Positions 19,606 to 30,354 of a stretch of 64,000 bases of DNA are shown here, piece by piece. The stretch covers positions 307,589-371,588 of the forward strand of contig VXAA01000613.1 in NCBI GenBank assembly GCA_013399115.1, written 5' to 3'. Under the pieces are notes generated by a model. The model was not told the DNA's origin, ran no database searches, and was given only the letters and a program-made list of their open reading frames with translations. The stretch comes from Anseranas semipalmata. Taxonomy: Eukaryota > Chordata > Aves > Anseriformes > Anseranatidae. The position numbers and the translations under genes were made by a program. Position 1 is the first letter of the stretch. Every line of letters begins with the position of its first letter.

Positions 19606-20073
19606 CTCCTGGGTCGGTGTTTGTCCAAGAGCAGGGAGTGAGAGGGAAGGGAGGAAACATGACCTGTTGCATCGGGAAGCTAACGCTGACTTGGCTGGGG
19701 CTGGAGCAGAGCCGACCCCACCAGCCCTGCCATAATGCCCCTCGCCACCAACACCTAAACACATCGTTCGGACTCGGCCCTACCAGGGATTTAACCCCTG
19801 GGTGCGATGGAAATACAGCTCTGTGTTTTATGATCATCCATCCCTTCATCTCCCACTATCTGCCTGTTGTCCAGCCTGATGGGATGCTTTGTTTCCATCT
19901 CTGCCCATCTCTGCATTTCCGCTATCGCTGCCGTCTTGCTCCCTTCCAGCCGGGCATCCCCAACGAGCCACAGAAAGGAGTTAGGGGACAAGAAGGAGCA
20001 AAAGCTATTTTGTTTGCCACACATGTGCAATAAAACCTGAGCCTGAGAAATAAGAGTTTAACACCCGCAATGT
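19606..20073. other. Spacer, no gene seen
   Basis: A 138-codon plus-strand frame spans it but has no recognisable content. Confidence 0.6.
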
Positions 20074-20097
20074 GTTTGTTTGTTTGTTTGTTTTTTT
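20074..20097. repeat. (GTTT)n microsatellite
   Basis: Four GTTT units running into a T7 stretch. Confidence 0.85.
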
Positions 20098-20204
20098 CTT
20101 TAACACATTTCACAGAGCAAAGCCAGGACCAGCAGGGCAGGGCAATGGGGAGCACGTTCAGCAGAGGCACCTGCTGTCTGCGCTGGTCAGCACTGAAAGG
20201 GTTA

Positions 20205-20400
20205 AAATCCCCTTGATTTACGCAGCTTTGGCAGGATTTTGCTGGGTTTTCTACAAGTAATTACAATAATTGTGGGATGTAAACACTTTACTTTCACAAG
20301 AGAGATCAAAAAGGGGCGTGTGAACAGGAGAGGCAGGAGGACAAGCAAGATCAAAGGAAAAAATATTTAAATCTCTATCATGCTGCTTCCTAACTCCTGT
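20205..20400. promoter_or_regulatory. Island with SOX-type palindrome and forkhead word (candidate CNE)
   Basis: TAATTA at 20258-20263 overlaps ACAATAATTGT (20263-20273), a perfect inverted pair of SOX-type ACAAT words. GTAAACA, a forkhead consensus, follows at 20279-20285. All three lie in 28 bp. Confidence 0.5.
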
Positions 20401-21149
20401 GAAGTCAGGTAACGGGGCTCGAGGTGCAAGCGAAAGGCCTCCACACAGCAATAATTTCCCAGCCCATATCTGCACCCCATCTCATTAAGCTCACTCGTTA
20501 AACCATACCAGGAAACCTCGGGCCAGCACCGCCACAAACCCATCCCTTGCAGCCCCTGTCCAAGCTCTGCAAAGCACACGTGTTATTTTCCCGATGCTAG
20601 AGCACAGCAAAGGGACATGGTAAGTTCACGCTTTTAGGGAAGAAAAAGCTCAGTTTGTTGCTTTTCCAAGCCATGGGTCCAAGCAGAAACTGAGGAGCTG
20701 AGGACTTGGCATGCCCCTCGCAGCGCGCCCATTGGCAACACAATCCCTGCACGAGCATCCCTCTCTAATCTGCGCACGGCAGGAGGATCTGCTTTTCCCT
20801 GCGGGATCAGCTATTAACAGTTGACGCTTCGTTTAAACAAAGCCTTGAGATTGTCCAAATATTTGCCTCAAACACACGCTGTGTTTTGCCTCTCGGCTCA
20901 GCTCCCCTCGGGGGTGCTTCACTCCAACTTGCCCATCCATCTTGGGTCCCCCAGGCCACAGCGGCAGCCCCGGCACCGCTGCCACCAGCAATGCACGGGA
21001 CTTGTGGGGATGCAGGGAGACCTCGAGCCTCCACCTCGGCTCCCTCCCCCTTCCCAAAGCAATGTGCCAAAGCAAAGGGAAAACTATCATCTCGGAGCAA
21101 AGCGTTTCTGCCATTTACTTGCTGTTTTCACTTCTATGCTGCAAATCTG
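20401..21149. other. GC-rich spacer, no gene seen
   Basis: No supported feature. The 209-codon frame crossing it is unrecognisable and shadowed by minus-strand frames. Confidence 0.6.
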
Positions 21150-21290
21150 GGTGGGGGAAAAAAAAAAATCACCAAAGTTCAAAATGGATGTTGAAACACG
21201 TTTTTTCAAACCTGTCGTCTCTTATCAAGTAAAAGAAAAAGGTTCAATTTGTACTTCTAATACAAATCCATTATCTGTTCTCAGGAACGT
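21150..21290. promoter_or_regulatory. AT-rich island (weak candidate CNE)
   Basis: A11 run near 21158-21168, CCAAAGTTCAAAATGG (nuclear-receptor-like CAAAGTTCA) and CTTATCAAGTAAAAG. Confidence 0.3.
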
Positions 21291-22009
21291 GCTTCTCCCC
21301 CCACGCACACCTTGTCTCCTCCAAGGTTTCCCCACGCCTCCATCCCTGCTCCTCCTAACGCCCCCATGCCAGAGCAGCAAAATTCTGCATGTTTGGAGAG
21401 GGGTTTGCATGGCTGAAATGGCTACCTTGGAAAAGAAAATCAGCCGCTGAGAAACAAGGGTACGGCTGTAAACGACCCCCCCAAAACCATGCTGCTAACA
21501 AACACCAGGTACCTCAGAGGGTTCCAGGACGCTGAGCATCTGTGCAGGCTTGGGGTGGGATTTTATGGACAGCAAAACCACTCCATATAGACTTGAGGTC
21601 TCCATGGTCTGTATTTATTCTCTACCTGCCTCTTTCCCAGTCCTGTCTTTAATTTCAGGTCAAAACCACAGATTTCCCCACATTTCCCAGCGGGTCGATC
21701 TGCTCGGTGCATTAGCTGGGGCGCGAGCAGGGAGGGGTTGTGCCTTGGTGGTCAGCTCGGCCGACGAGGAGCAGAAAGGGGGGTGGGAAATAAATAAAGA
21801 GCTGACAACGAGGGTTGCAACATGCTGCTCCACACTCCGGGCACCACAGTCCGGGCACCATGGGGATGCCAGCAGAGAAAGGACGCGCTGCTGGTTGTTT
21901 AGGTGTTTTCTTCCTGTTTATAGATAATTTTTTCACCATGTTTTCTCTCTTGCTGGACTTCCAGATAAGCCCTGCAGCCGTATACCGGCTCGGCAATCCC
22001 CTGCCCTAC
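21291..22009. other. Spacer, no gene seen
   Basis: G-rich patch at 21777-21788 and an AT-richer patch at 21895-21960. Nothing else. Confidence 0.55.
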
Positions 22010-22160
22010 TCCCATGCATATGGTTATGAAGATATCTTGCTGCAGAGCAAAACAGGGCAGGAAACAATAATTCTTTCCCGCCCATTCCTGGACACTGCCC
22101 AGCGCATTTGCTGTTGTAATTTAGGTTTGTCTTGCCAGGCCAAATTTTCGGATGGAGTCA
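22010..22160. promoter_or_regulatory. Weak candidate element
   Basis: Contains CATGCATATGGTTATGAAGATATC and GGAAACAATAATTCTTTCC (an inverted GGAAA/TTTCC pair around ACAATAATT). Moderate AT content. Confidence 0.3.
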
Positions 22161-22914
22161 GCACACTTGCGGAAGGCGAGTCTGGAAAGGCCCCTGAGAA
22201 ATGACCTCATTCCCCCTGCACACTGCCAGCAAAACCAGCTCCGCCCGCACCATTCCCGCACGGACATTCCCGCGCATCGATTCCCAGTGACCCCCAGGCT
22301 GTCCCTGGGGAAAGGCTGGCCCCGAACGGCCGGCAAGGAGCCACGGGATGCAGGCGCTGGTCCCGGCTGCAGCCCAGGCATGCAGCAGCAAGGCTTTCCC
22401 CATCAGCCCTGCGAGATTTTGGAGATGACAGGGGTGCGCAGGAGAGCGAGAAGATTTTGAGTTTCATTGCAGTACTTACTCCAGGAGCTACAACAGTATT
22501 CCCGTGTGCTACCAGGACTTATTTCTGCATCTATCCTGGTTTCTCCATACGCCGAATCACTAAAAGCACTGCTACACCCCATGTTGTTCACAAAAGCTGA
22601 ACAAGCAAGCAGGCTGCAAAGATGTCAGCAAGCCACCATGCCCACGCACCTGCCCATCAGCACCTCCATCCCATGCACAGCACCAAAACCCATGGCACTG
22701 CCCAGAAACGGGGAAGGAGCCACCCCCACACGTGCTCCTGCCCCCAGGCAACCCCCAAAAGAGCACTGGGACCGAGAAGCCGCAACATCACCGCAACCCA
22801 GCAGCTTCCAGTGAGGTCCCCTTGCGCTGCTCCCACCCACCAGCATCTCCCGCTGCTGCCAGAAACCCAAGGCTCTTCCCGAGGATTTTCTCAAAACCAG
22901 GCATAGCGGAGGGA
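22161..22914. other. GC-rich spacer, no gene seen
   Basis: C-rich with CACC/CCCA words. Open frames on both strands are unrecognisable. Confidence 0.6.
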
Positions 22915-23060
22915 TTTGTGCTGGCCGCAAGTGTCCCCGGGGCTGGTGGCCGTCCCCGCCGGGCAGCCGCCTACCTGTGCTGCTTCTGCTCGCTCGCTCC
23001 CGGTGCCACCGGCCGCTGTGCTGGCCCGCCTCTCGCTGCGCGTCCCAGTCCCCCGCTTTT
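22915..23060. promoter_or_regulatory. Small CpG cluster
   Basis: About a dozen CpGs in 145 bp at high GC. No promoter motif seen. Confidence 0.3.
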
Positions 23061-23375
23061 ACAAAAATATTCCAACTTTGCCTTAAGGACGCGTAGAATG
23101 AAATGTCACTTACCTATTAAATAAAAAAAAAAAAAAAGAGAGAGAAGAAAAAGGCAAAGTTTTACACAGGTATTCTTTGAAATCAGGTCAGCTTAAAGCT
23201 TTGAAATGGCAAAAATTGAAGGGTATTTTCCTCCCACTTCCCTTTCTTTTTTTCCTCCCCTCTTTTAAAGGACTCTCTACTTTCAAAGCGTTTCCTTGAG
23301 TCCAGTTTTCCCTCCGTTATAGCTCTTCTGGCTCTGCACTGCATCAATGCCCACCTCTTCCCAGTACACGCGTAG
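23061..23375. other. AT-richer spacer with A15 run
   Basis: A15 at 23123-23137 followed by a GA tract, then T/C-rich sequence near 23240-23265. No gene. Confidence 0.55.
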
Positions 23376-23408
23376 GCACACGTGCACATGCATGTGCACA
23401 CGTGCACG
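23376..23408. other. Z-DNA-prone palindrome with twin E-boxes
   Basis: Thirty-three bases of unbroken purine-pyrimidine alternation. The perfect 18-bp palindrome GTGCACATGCATGTGCAC (23382-23399) lies between two CACGTG E-boxes (23379-23384 and 23399-23404). Alternating GC/CA tracts favour Z-DNA; CACGTG is the MYC/MAX/USF/CLOCK-type site. Confidence 0.8.
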
Positions 23409-23944
23409 GCTGCTGCCCTTCTATGAGGACAAAGGAAGGAGCTGGAGAAATGGCAGAAGAACTCGAGAGAAGACTATCAGGGAGCCTGCAATAAAGCAAA
23501 ATAACAACTAAAAGGGGAGAAGTGGTGGTGGGGAGGCAGCAGGGAGGAGTTCATCCCAACGCACCTCACCAAAGCAGCCTAACAGGCCCTAGTGCTAGGA
23601 AAAGTTTAGCACTAAAAGAGATTTTTATTATTAAAGAGAAGTTTTATCACATCCATCCATCTACCTGCCTGCATTTACAACATGACCATTGCTAGTATAT
23701 GAGCTGTGTATCAAAACCCTAACACGTGTAGAAATGCCACGTACAACCCCAGCTGCTCCAGCTAAGAGGGGTGACAAGCTTGGTCCCATCGCTTTGCAGA
23801 GCATCTGTCTGCTGCTTGCCACCAGCCCCGCTCCATCCCCGCTACCTGCCTGCTCCTGGGCAGAGTTAATGGCTGCAACAGCCATCTAGCAGGAGTAGCA
23901 GGCAACAAAAAAAGAAATTCTTCTGATTGAGACTGGCTCAATTC
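23409..23944. other. Spacer, no gene seen
   Basis: AT patch at 23600-23660 with TTTAGCACTAAAAG and TTTTTATTATTAAAG. Otherwise unremarkable. Confidence 0.55.
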
Positions 23945-24320
23945 GTCGCGCTCATGAGCTTGTGATCGTCGGTGGGTTTTTATTGCAAAGCACTAGACTG
24001 AAACGGTCCGGCGCTGCCCATTTGTAACAGGAGGCTGGAGTGCCGAGCGCTCCGTCACCTCTGTCCCCTGTGGTCGCAATGCCACGGTCGGCTGCCGGCA
24101 CTCCGTCCTCCTCCTCCCCTCGCCCTCCGGCCCCAGCCGGACCCGCTGCCTTTGTTTCCTGCAAAACTCTGGGGTCGATGCTTCCTCGGAGGGTGCCCTC
24201 CTGGCTATGCAGCCCCAGCTTGGAGCACGGCAAGGCAAGCCCGCTGTGATGAATTACCGGGGCTGCTCTCCGTAACACCACCATAAAACCGGGAGCGGTG
24301 ACAGTCTGGCTGCTCCTAAT
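23945..24320. promoter_or_regulatory. CpG-rich segment (small CpG-island candidate)
   Basis: CpGs are frequent from ATTCGTCGCGCTC at the left edge through 24170 and again near 24285-24320, at clearly elevated GC. No exon or start-site signal recognised. Confidence 0.35.
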
Positions 24321-25208
24321 CGGTTTCGACTCACGAGGTCTCTCTCACTTTTGCTTTAGCAGAAGTAACTGCAATGGGTTTAACTCTTCTTCCTCCTGCT
24401 GTCTGCAGAGGGTTGGGTGCTGCGGGGCAGGCAGGGTCCGGTGCCGCTTGTTCCCATTGCATGGGAGCAATCAGCCCCCAAAAAGCAGGTGTCACATACG
24501 GGGAGACAGCAGCGGGAGAAGGCAGTGCTGTGCAAACAGCACCCTCTGCGCATAGAAGCACAAAGCTGCTCCGTGCTGCTGAGGCTGCAGCATCGCTAGA
24601 TGGGGACAGAGTCCCACCCAAGCCAGGGAAGGCGCCCAGCATCGCTGCAGCTGGGCACAGATCCTGCACCCTGGGATACCCCAAGAAAGGGCAGCTCGGG
24701 GCCGAGCGGGACCACAGCCCTTTTTCACCACGCAGCTCCGCTTGCCACTGCAAAGCTGGTGTGAGAACGGGGGAAAATCCCTTTTGGAAAATGCAGGGCG
24801 AGAGGCAAAGCCTCACCCCAGGCACATCTTGCACCAGGCGCCTGCAGCATCCCCAGGCTGCAGCCTCGGTGCCTGACGCTGTTCTACTTCCACAGCAAAG
24901 CTTCCTTTATTATCGCTCTTCTAAGGCCTCAAACGATCGTTCCTTTGAGAGGAGCTCTTGCTCTCCCTCCTCCCTGCTTTGTAGCAAGTTTTCCTGTGCA
25001 TTGTATTTTTTTTGCAGCAAGCATATTTATCGATTTTTCACACTGGGCAAAGCAACACGTTCTGCACCTGTGGGGAGCTTCATTTGCAGGAGCCACGGGG
25101 CTGCCTGCAATCCCTCATGAAACAGGAGGGAGGATTAGGGGACAGAAAAATGCGTGGCAGGTTTAAACTGTTGCTCCTGTCACCCAGCAGGACACAGGCC
25201 CATGTAGC
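24321..25208. other. GC-rich spacer, no gene seen
   Basis: The 248-codon frame starting at 24374 is Cys/Ser/Gly-rich, overlaps a 167-codon minus-strand frame, and has no recognisable domain. Confidence 0.6.
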
Positions 25209-25226
25209 CACACACACACACACACA
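25209..25226. repeat. (CA)9 microsatellite
   Basis: Nine CA units followed by an A run. Confidence 0.95.
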
Positions 25227-26089
25227 AAAAAGGCCAAAAGCACTCCTTTTATTTATTTCTTGTTGAATAAATGATGCATTTGCCTGACCGACATGATTTC
25301 CCTGTTCAAAATCCTGACCTACAGCATGTCCACAAGAAAATCACTGCAAATCACCCAGGATGCTGTGGTGGGTCCACTCAGACTGACACCAAGCACAGAA
25401 CCATATTTTGACTGACGACCTCCCTATGAACAACTGAGGTTCATGCTGGGTATATATTTTTTGCCAACTCTCTGCTTAAAATGCTCCATTCTAGCCCAAA
25501 ATTAAACTGGCTACAGCAAAGCAAACAGATCCTCCCAAAGCAGCAACATGGAGGGATGCCGATTCCCTTACGGAGTATTATTGCCAAGCTTCAAGCAACA
25601 ACCTTCCTTCCCAAGATCCGTAAATAAATCCCAGCCCTACCTCTGGGGCTGCAGGGTCTCCTTCACTTCAACCCACGCATGCTACGTCAGCAGAGGAGAT
25701 GCTTTGGTCCATGGCCCCTTCTAGGCTTTGACATCTCCCCCAGACCCTGCTTGCAGTTATCTCCCCAGAGCAGAGGGAAAAAATGAAGATAGATATTTTC
25801 AGTTCATGAAAAGGAAGCAAAAAGGAAGGAAGACCAGAAAAAGGAAGGAAGGAGGAGGGATGTGCAGAGGTGCTGCCAATGTCAGCACGAGGGGACCTTG
25901 GCTCCCTTCTCTGCAGTTTCTTCAAGGCTGAGTACGATAAATAAACGTAGGGTAAGAAAGCTGAGCAATGAGAACTCGGGCACCAAAGAAACAGGGGTGC
26001 CCACATAAAGGCAGATGGGGCGCAAAAGGGCACGTGCAGAGGATGCAGAATGAGCCACAGCCCTAGGAAAACTCATCATTTCTCCCCCC
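25227..26089. other. Mixed spacer with purine tract
   Basis: Moderate GC with an (A/G)-rich GGAA tract at 25805-25860. A TATATATTTTTT patch lies near 25450. No gene. Confidence 0.55.
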
Positions 26090-26245
26090 CACCGATACTT
26101 TTAATAACCAATTAATATTTAGTCAACAAGCAGCTCTGTTAAATCCAAGGAGATGGATTTCACAGGAGGGCTGTTTCATGTTAAATGAGCACTGACTCAT
26201 CAGCAGCATTTACCAAGGATTACGGATTAGCCGCTTGCACGCTAT
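26090..26245. promoter_or_regulatory. Island with tandem OTX-type sites and AP-1 site (candidate CNE)
   Basis: AATAACCAATTAATATTTAG near 26102. A consensus AP-1/MARE-type TGACTCA lies at 26193-26199 followed by TCAGCAGCA. Two GGATTA words in direct tandem (26217-26222, 26224-26229) are K50-homeodomain (OTX/PITX/GSC/CRX) sites in the same orientation, 7 bp apart. The composite is unlikely to be ordinary background. Confidence 0.5.
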
Positions 26246-26729
26246 CCATCACCGCAAATCCGGCAGGGAGGCACCTGCCGGCAGCGCATACGGCTGCTTC
26301 CCCGGCCCCTCCGAGGGGCACGAGCGCAGAGTCCGTCCCCTGGCCCAGGAAAACCTTCCAGGGACATTTCCCAAACAGGAGCTGGGGCAGTTCCGCCCCA
26401 CAGACAATGTTTCTGCAGCGCTAAGCCAAGATGCTCGAAGGTTCCCCAGGGCGTAACGCAGCCTGGACCTGGCTGGGGCAAACCTGACGCAAACCAGGCG
26501 TGACGGAGGAACGGAAAGCAACCAAGCTGCCAATCCGCTGGAAAAAAAAAAAAAAAAAAAGTCCCCATGCATCTATCAAAGACTTGCTTCCCATGGGCTG
26601 GAATGCAATGTGCAGTGCCAGCGCCACGCACCGGCCTTCGCCACCCTCCCGCCCCAGCAGCGCGGGCAGCAAGGCGCGGGCAGGCTCCGCTGAGCGGCAC
26701 CGCATCCACTGGAGGAGGTGATTAACTCC
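26246..26729. other. GC-rich spacer with A19 run
   Basis: CpG-moderate. Homopolymer A19 at 26542-26560. No SINE body precedes it that I can recognise. Confidence 0.6.
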
Positions 26730-27070
26730 CTGACCCGCCGAGCTTTAACGCGACCTCCGAGAATAGATAGAATCTTGTTATCTTGTAATGAGTTTTATGG
26801 CTTATTTCAGTACATTTTGGCCATGTTTCTCCAGTGATTAGGGCAATTATCAGCCTGTGCGTTTCAGGATTATGAATTATGGAGCCTCTGAATGACTACA
26901 GAGATTTAATATCTCCCAGCGTCCCTCTGCCTCACTTCTGCTTAACTCCGAGCTGGCGTCGCCTCTCTGCTCTTTATGTTTGGAGCGTGGGGAACGATAG
27001 AAGCACAGCAAAGTAATTAAACATCAATTCTTACATGTGTGATCCAGCGGTTACAATTAATAACATGTAA
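26730..27070. promoter_or_regulatory. Long AT-rich island (strong candidate CNE)
   Basis: TTGTTATCTTGTAATGAG, CCAGTGATTAGGGC, and CAGGATTATGAATTATGG (K50-type GGATTA at 26867-26872). Further right, AAGTAATTAAACATCAATTC (TAATTA at 27014-27019) and CAATTAATAACATG. GC-richer only at 26920-26960, suggesting two sub-blocks. Confidence 0.55.
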
Positions 27071-28721
27071 CATCCAGCACCCCCGACCTGGGGGCGTATG
27101 GCACATCCATCCCTGGGTACCGCCAGCAGCGATTTGGGTGATGGAGAGCAGAACGTGGGTGTCCTGCCCCCAGCGCTGCTAGCTGCAGCACCAGCCCGCG
27201 ATGCTTTTCCCAGGGATTTGGGCACTGCAACCCTGCTCCCATCCCCACCAGCCCACCCGAAGTCTCTGCTCTGCGAAGGGCTCGGTTGCACCTTTTCACA
27301 GTGCTTTCGCCACGCACCAGCAGAGCCTCACAGGCGCTCAGAATGCTACCCCAGCATCTGCACCACCGCCGGAATATAGGAAGAGAGGGGTGCTTCATGT
27401 GGCATAGAGACGAGAAGGTTTCTTCGGAAAGCAGACCGTCAAAATGAAATTGCAACCTGGAGCTCCGATCTCCATGCTCCGAGCAAGACCAGCCCCTAAG
27501 GACTGCCAATATTTTGCTGCGTTCCCCTTTCTCAGGACCGAGTCCCAGCTCCCAGGTTTTGCCAGGGGATGATTTCACCCAAATGCTTGACCCAAATGCT
27601 TTGGCTCCCAGCAGGGAGGCGAGGTGCAGGCTGCGACTCCTGAAAGCTGGAGCTTCGCTCCGTCCCCGCAGCCCTGGCAAATTGCTCCTGACAGGTGCCC
27701 GTTTGATGTCCTTATCTGCCAGAGCCAAGGGACGGCTGGGACCGCTGCAGGGTCCCTGTCACTGCCAAAACCCCTCCTTGGCTGAAGGTGCCGCGGCCGG
27801 GAGGTCGGCATGTAATCCTGCACACAGGGCAGGCTTTTCCTCGCTTGCCAACGAGAGCAGCAGGGCCCTGAGGGGGGGTTAATTTTTGGAGAAAAACAGG
27901 GTTTTACATCAAAAGGGTGCTTCAAGATGAAACCGCTGGGCTGTGGACATCCAGCCCACCCGTCCGAGCCTATGGCTATTTCGGGGCTCTTTGGGTCACC
28001 CAGCTGAGGGCACCCAGTTCTATTTGTGGCCCTGTCCCCAGGGTGCCCTGTCCCATCCGGAGCTTATTTAGAAACCTAATGCCACTGAGCAGCTTAGGGC
28101 CGAACCGCATGCACAACATTAGCAGGACGGGAAGGCAGAGATTCCCTTCGGAATTTAGACTTGCTCCAGGCTGCTTGAATGGCCTGCAGCCATGTGTGGG
28201 GACAACGAAGTGGTACCTTGCTCTTCTGATGTCCCCAGCACGCTTCAAAGCACTTCCAAAAAGGGGCCAGCATGACTTAACAGAAGGGGAAACTGAGGCA
28301 CAATGCGTCGCTGAAGCGGGACCAAGCCTCCACTCCCAGCCCAGAGAGCTTTCCAATGGGGTCTCCAGCTGCAAAAGCAGGTGGAGAGCAAAGAAACGAC
28401 GACACATTTGCTATCAAACAACCCCAGAACCCCCCCAGATCACAGCCCCAGCCCAGCACTGTGCGGGCACGAAAGCCCTGCCCCAAAGCCAGCCCTGCAA
28501 ATGCAGACACAGAGCCCGGACGTGCGGAACGGGGCTCAGCGTCCCCTTCCTGCAGGGCTTTACCGTGCAAACAGCTAAGCAGCACAAAGGGCTTTTGGAG
28601 GCTCCCGCGAGCCCCCAGCTTTTGCCTAAATATAAAGAGGGAGACTGCAACAGCCAGGCTGTCTGTGCCCCGGCTGCAATGGGCACAGCGCAGTCCAGAA
28701 AAAGCCAACTTCTGCTGACAT
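27071..28721. other. GC-rich spacer, no gene seen
   Basis: The largest unbroken GC-rich block of this part. Frames of 223 (minus, 27057-27728) and 268 (plus, 27917-28723) codons are both unrecognised. A small direct duplication CCCAAATGCTT...CCCAAATGCTT occurs at about 27578-27602. Confidence 0.6.
28276..28312 (-). repeat. MIR/CORE-SINE relic (short)
   Basis: CTTAACAGAAGGGGAAACTGAGGCACAA resembles the antisense MIR TTTACAGATGAGGAAACTGAGGCACAG. Confidence 0.4.
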
Positions 28722-28832
28722 AACCCATCCCTAATTCAGTCCAGATGGAGCCTTTTAATGATCTTGATTCATGCTTGGTTTTATTTTTTCCTCCCTGCAA
28801 ATGATCATTGGAAATTGACTGCTGCTTGGGAA
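28722..28832. promoter_or_regulatory. AT-rich island (candidate CNE)
   Basis: TTTTAATGATCTTGATTCATGC and GCAAATGATCATTGG (an ATGATCAT palindrome). Confidence 0.4.
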
Positions 28833-28924
28833 AATACAGACGGCAGCACAAATGCTTCGGTAACAGCAGCAGCGCTGGCTCTGCTTCCTCCTTACCCGCT
28901 TCCGTGGACGCGTGCATTCCTTCT

Positions 28925-29065
28925 GAGCTGAAAACGTAAAATATTAATTTTGTGTAGAAATAAAATTAAGCCCTTGGAAATGGGCTCCAAGAAATAAAGC
29001 CGTCGCTTGAGTTAATTAAGAAGTGATTACAGCAAAAGCCTGCAATAAAGGCTTCAGGACGCAGG
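28925..29065. promoter_or_regulatory. AT-rich island (candidate CNE)
   Basis: AAAATATTAATTTTG is a near-palindrome. TTAATTAA at 29012-29019 precedes AAGTGATTACAGC. AAGAAATAAAGCC is also present. Confidence 0.45.
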
Positions 29066-29327
29066 ACGGACCGAGCCGCTGCCATAGCCCAGGATGGGGA
29101 AGGACGTGGGCGATGGGGAGAGCGCAGGACCTGGGCTGTCCCCAGCCCCATCCCCTTCTCCGTGCGCCCATCCTGCACTGCCGCTCGCCCGGTGCTTCTC
29201 CGCTGGGCTAGGCTGAGCAATTCCACCAAGCTCTGGATGCAAAAGATATGCAAAACCAGGCTTCCCCCAAGGGGTGCAAGTGCCTCTGCCCTCCACGAGA
29301 TGACAGATAAAATCCCCTGTTACTGGA
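29066..29327. other. GC-rich spacer
   Basis: G-runs at 29096-29118 and C-runs at 29139-29156 just miss the quadruplex rule. No gene. Confidence 0.55.
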
Positions 29328-29422
29328 GGAAGGTAATTTGACATAACAGCTGTTCTGACATTCTCTCCCTATGGATATTGCTGGCAATAAGAATGCAAAT
29401 CAGCGCTCTTTGCACTTCTCCC
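29328..29422. promoter_or_regulatory. Island with POU octamer and E-box (candidate CNE)
   Basis: Perfect octamer ATGCAAAT at 29393-29400 and the palindrome AACAGCTGTT (bHLH E-box CAGCTG) near 29345-29354, directly followed by a CpG cluster. Confidence 0.45.
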
Positions 29423-29429
29423 GGAGAGC

Positions 29430-29600
29430 AACTTTCACCTGAAGAGTCGAGAGCGCTTCCAAAACGTGAACTCATTAAAACCTGCCTGCCCGCCGGCGAG
29501 GCCAAGCCCGCGACACCTGGCTGGCAGACAGCCACCACCTCGCCGCACGGACGTGCTCCGGCCCCGGCGTCCGTGCCAGCTGCTTCCCTCCCTCTGGAAT
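29430..29600. promoter_or_regulatory. CpG cluster
   Basis: At least 13 CpGs in about 100 bp around 29485-29580. No start-site motif. Confidence 0.35.
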
Positions 29601-30014
29601 ACCCAGGCACGAGCCAGGTGGAAGGAACTCGGTGGGAACGGAACCATGCTGCTGTCTGGTGACCGCAGCAGAATTGCCATCTCACTCCTTGCCTTGCTTT
29701 CGGCACTGTGAGGATGGGGATGCGGGGATGCCTGCCTTGCTGGAAGACCTGGAGATCCGGGAGAGGGCTGGAGGCTGCAGGAGCTTGGTGCTTTCCCTTG
29801 CTGAGCACCATTTCTCTGACCCATCCACGTGCAGCCCCTTCCCCATATCCTCCCAGCCTCCGATTCCCCATGGCAAGCCCTCAGTGCGAGGGGCAGCGTC
29901 AGGGTTGGACCCTCCAGCGAGGAGGAGGAGGAGGCAACGCCACCCTTCCTCCCTGCCACCCGGGGTGGAGATGCTCCAAAACTTGAGCAACAGTGCTTAG
30001 TGCCCCGCTGCTTC
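29601..30014. other. GC-rich spacer
   Basis: A (GAG)n-like stretch at 29918-29933. No gene. Confidence 0.55.
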
Positions 30015-30110
30015 CACTACGGCAGCTATTAAATATCCCTCGAAATTTATAGGCTCCCGGGACGCACGCAGATGGGTATTTAAGTTAGCACAGCCTCGGA
30101 TCGTCTGCCA
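30015..30110. promoter_or_regulatory. Small AT-rich island (candidate CNE)
   Basis: AGCTATTAAATATCCC, CGAAATTTATAGG and GGGTATTTAAGTTAGC interrupt GC-rich DNA. Confidence 0.35.
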
Positions 30111-30354
30111 TCAGCTACGTGGCTTCGCTGGGATAAAATCGGCCACACAGGGGTGGGTGAGAGACCTCCGCATGTGGCACTGGCTCCCTCCCGTGCCCAC
30201 CGCAGCTCTGCGAGGCCGGGGAGATGTGGAAAAGCCTCCTTTGCCCAGGAGAGAAAGCATCAGACCCCTGCCCTCCTCCATCTGCAGGGGCTGGATGCTG
30301 TGGCCATCTCCCTGCAGCTGCCCCAGCTGCCCCTCACATAGCATGCAGGGGGGC

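Noticed and set aside
24374..25120. 248-codon plus-strand frame
   Set aside because: No domain, incoherent composition, opposed by a 167-codon antisense frame.
26542..26560. A19 run as a retroposon tail
   Set aside because: No SINE or LINE body or target-site duplication recognisable upstream; treated as a homopolymer.
27917..28723. 268-codon plus-strand open frame
   Set aside because: Crosses a MIR-like scrap, unrecognisable, with long antisense frames over the same bases.
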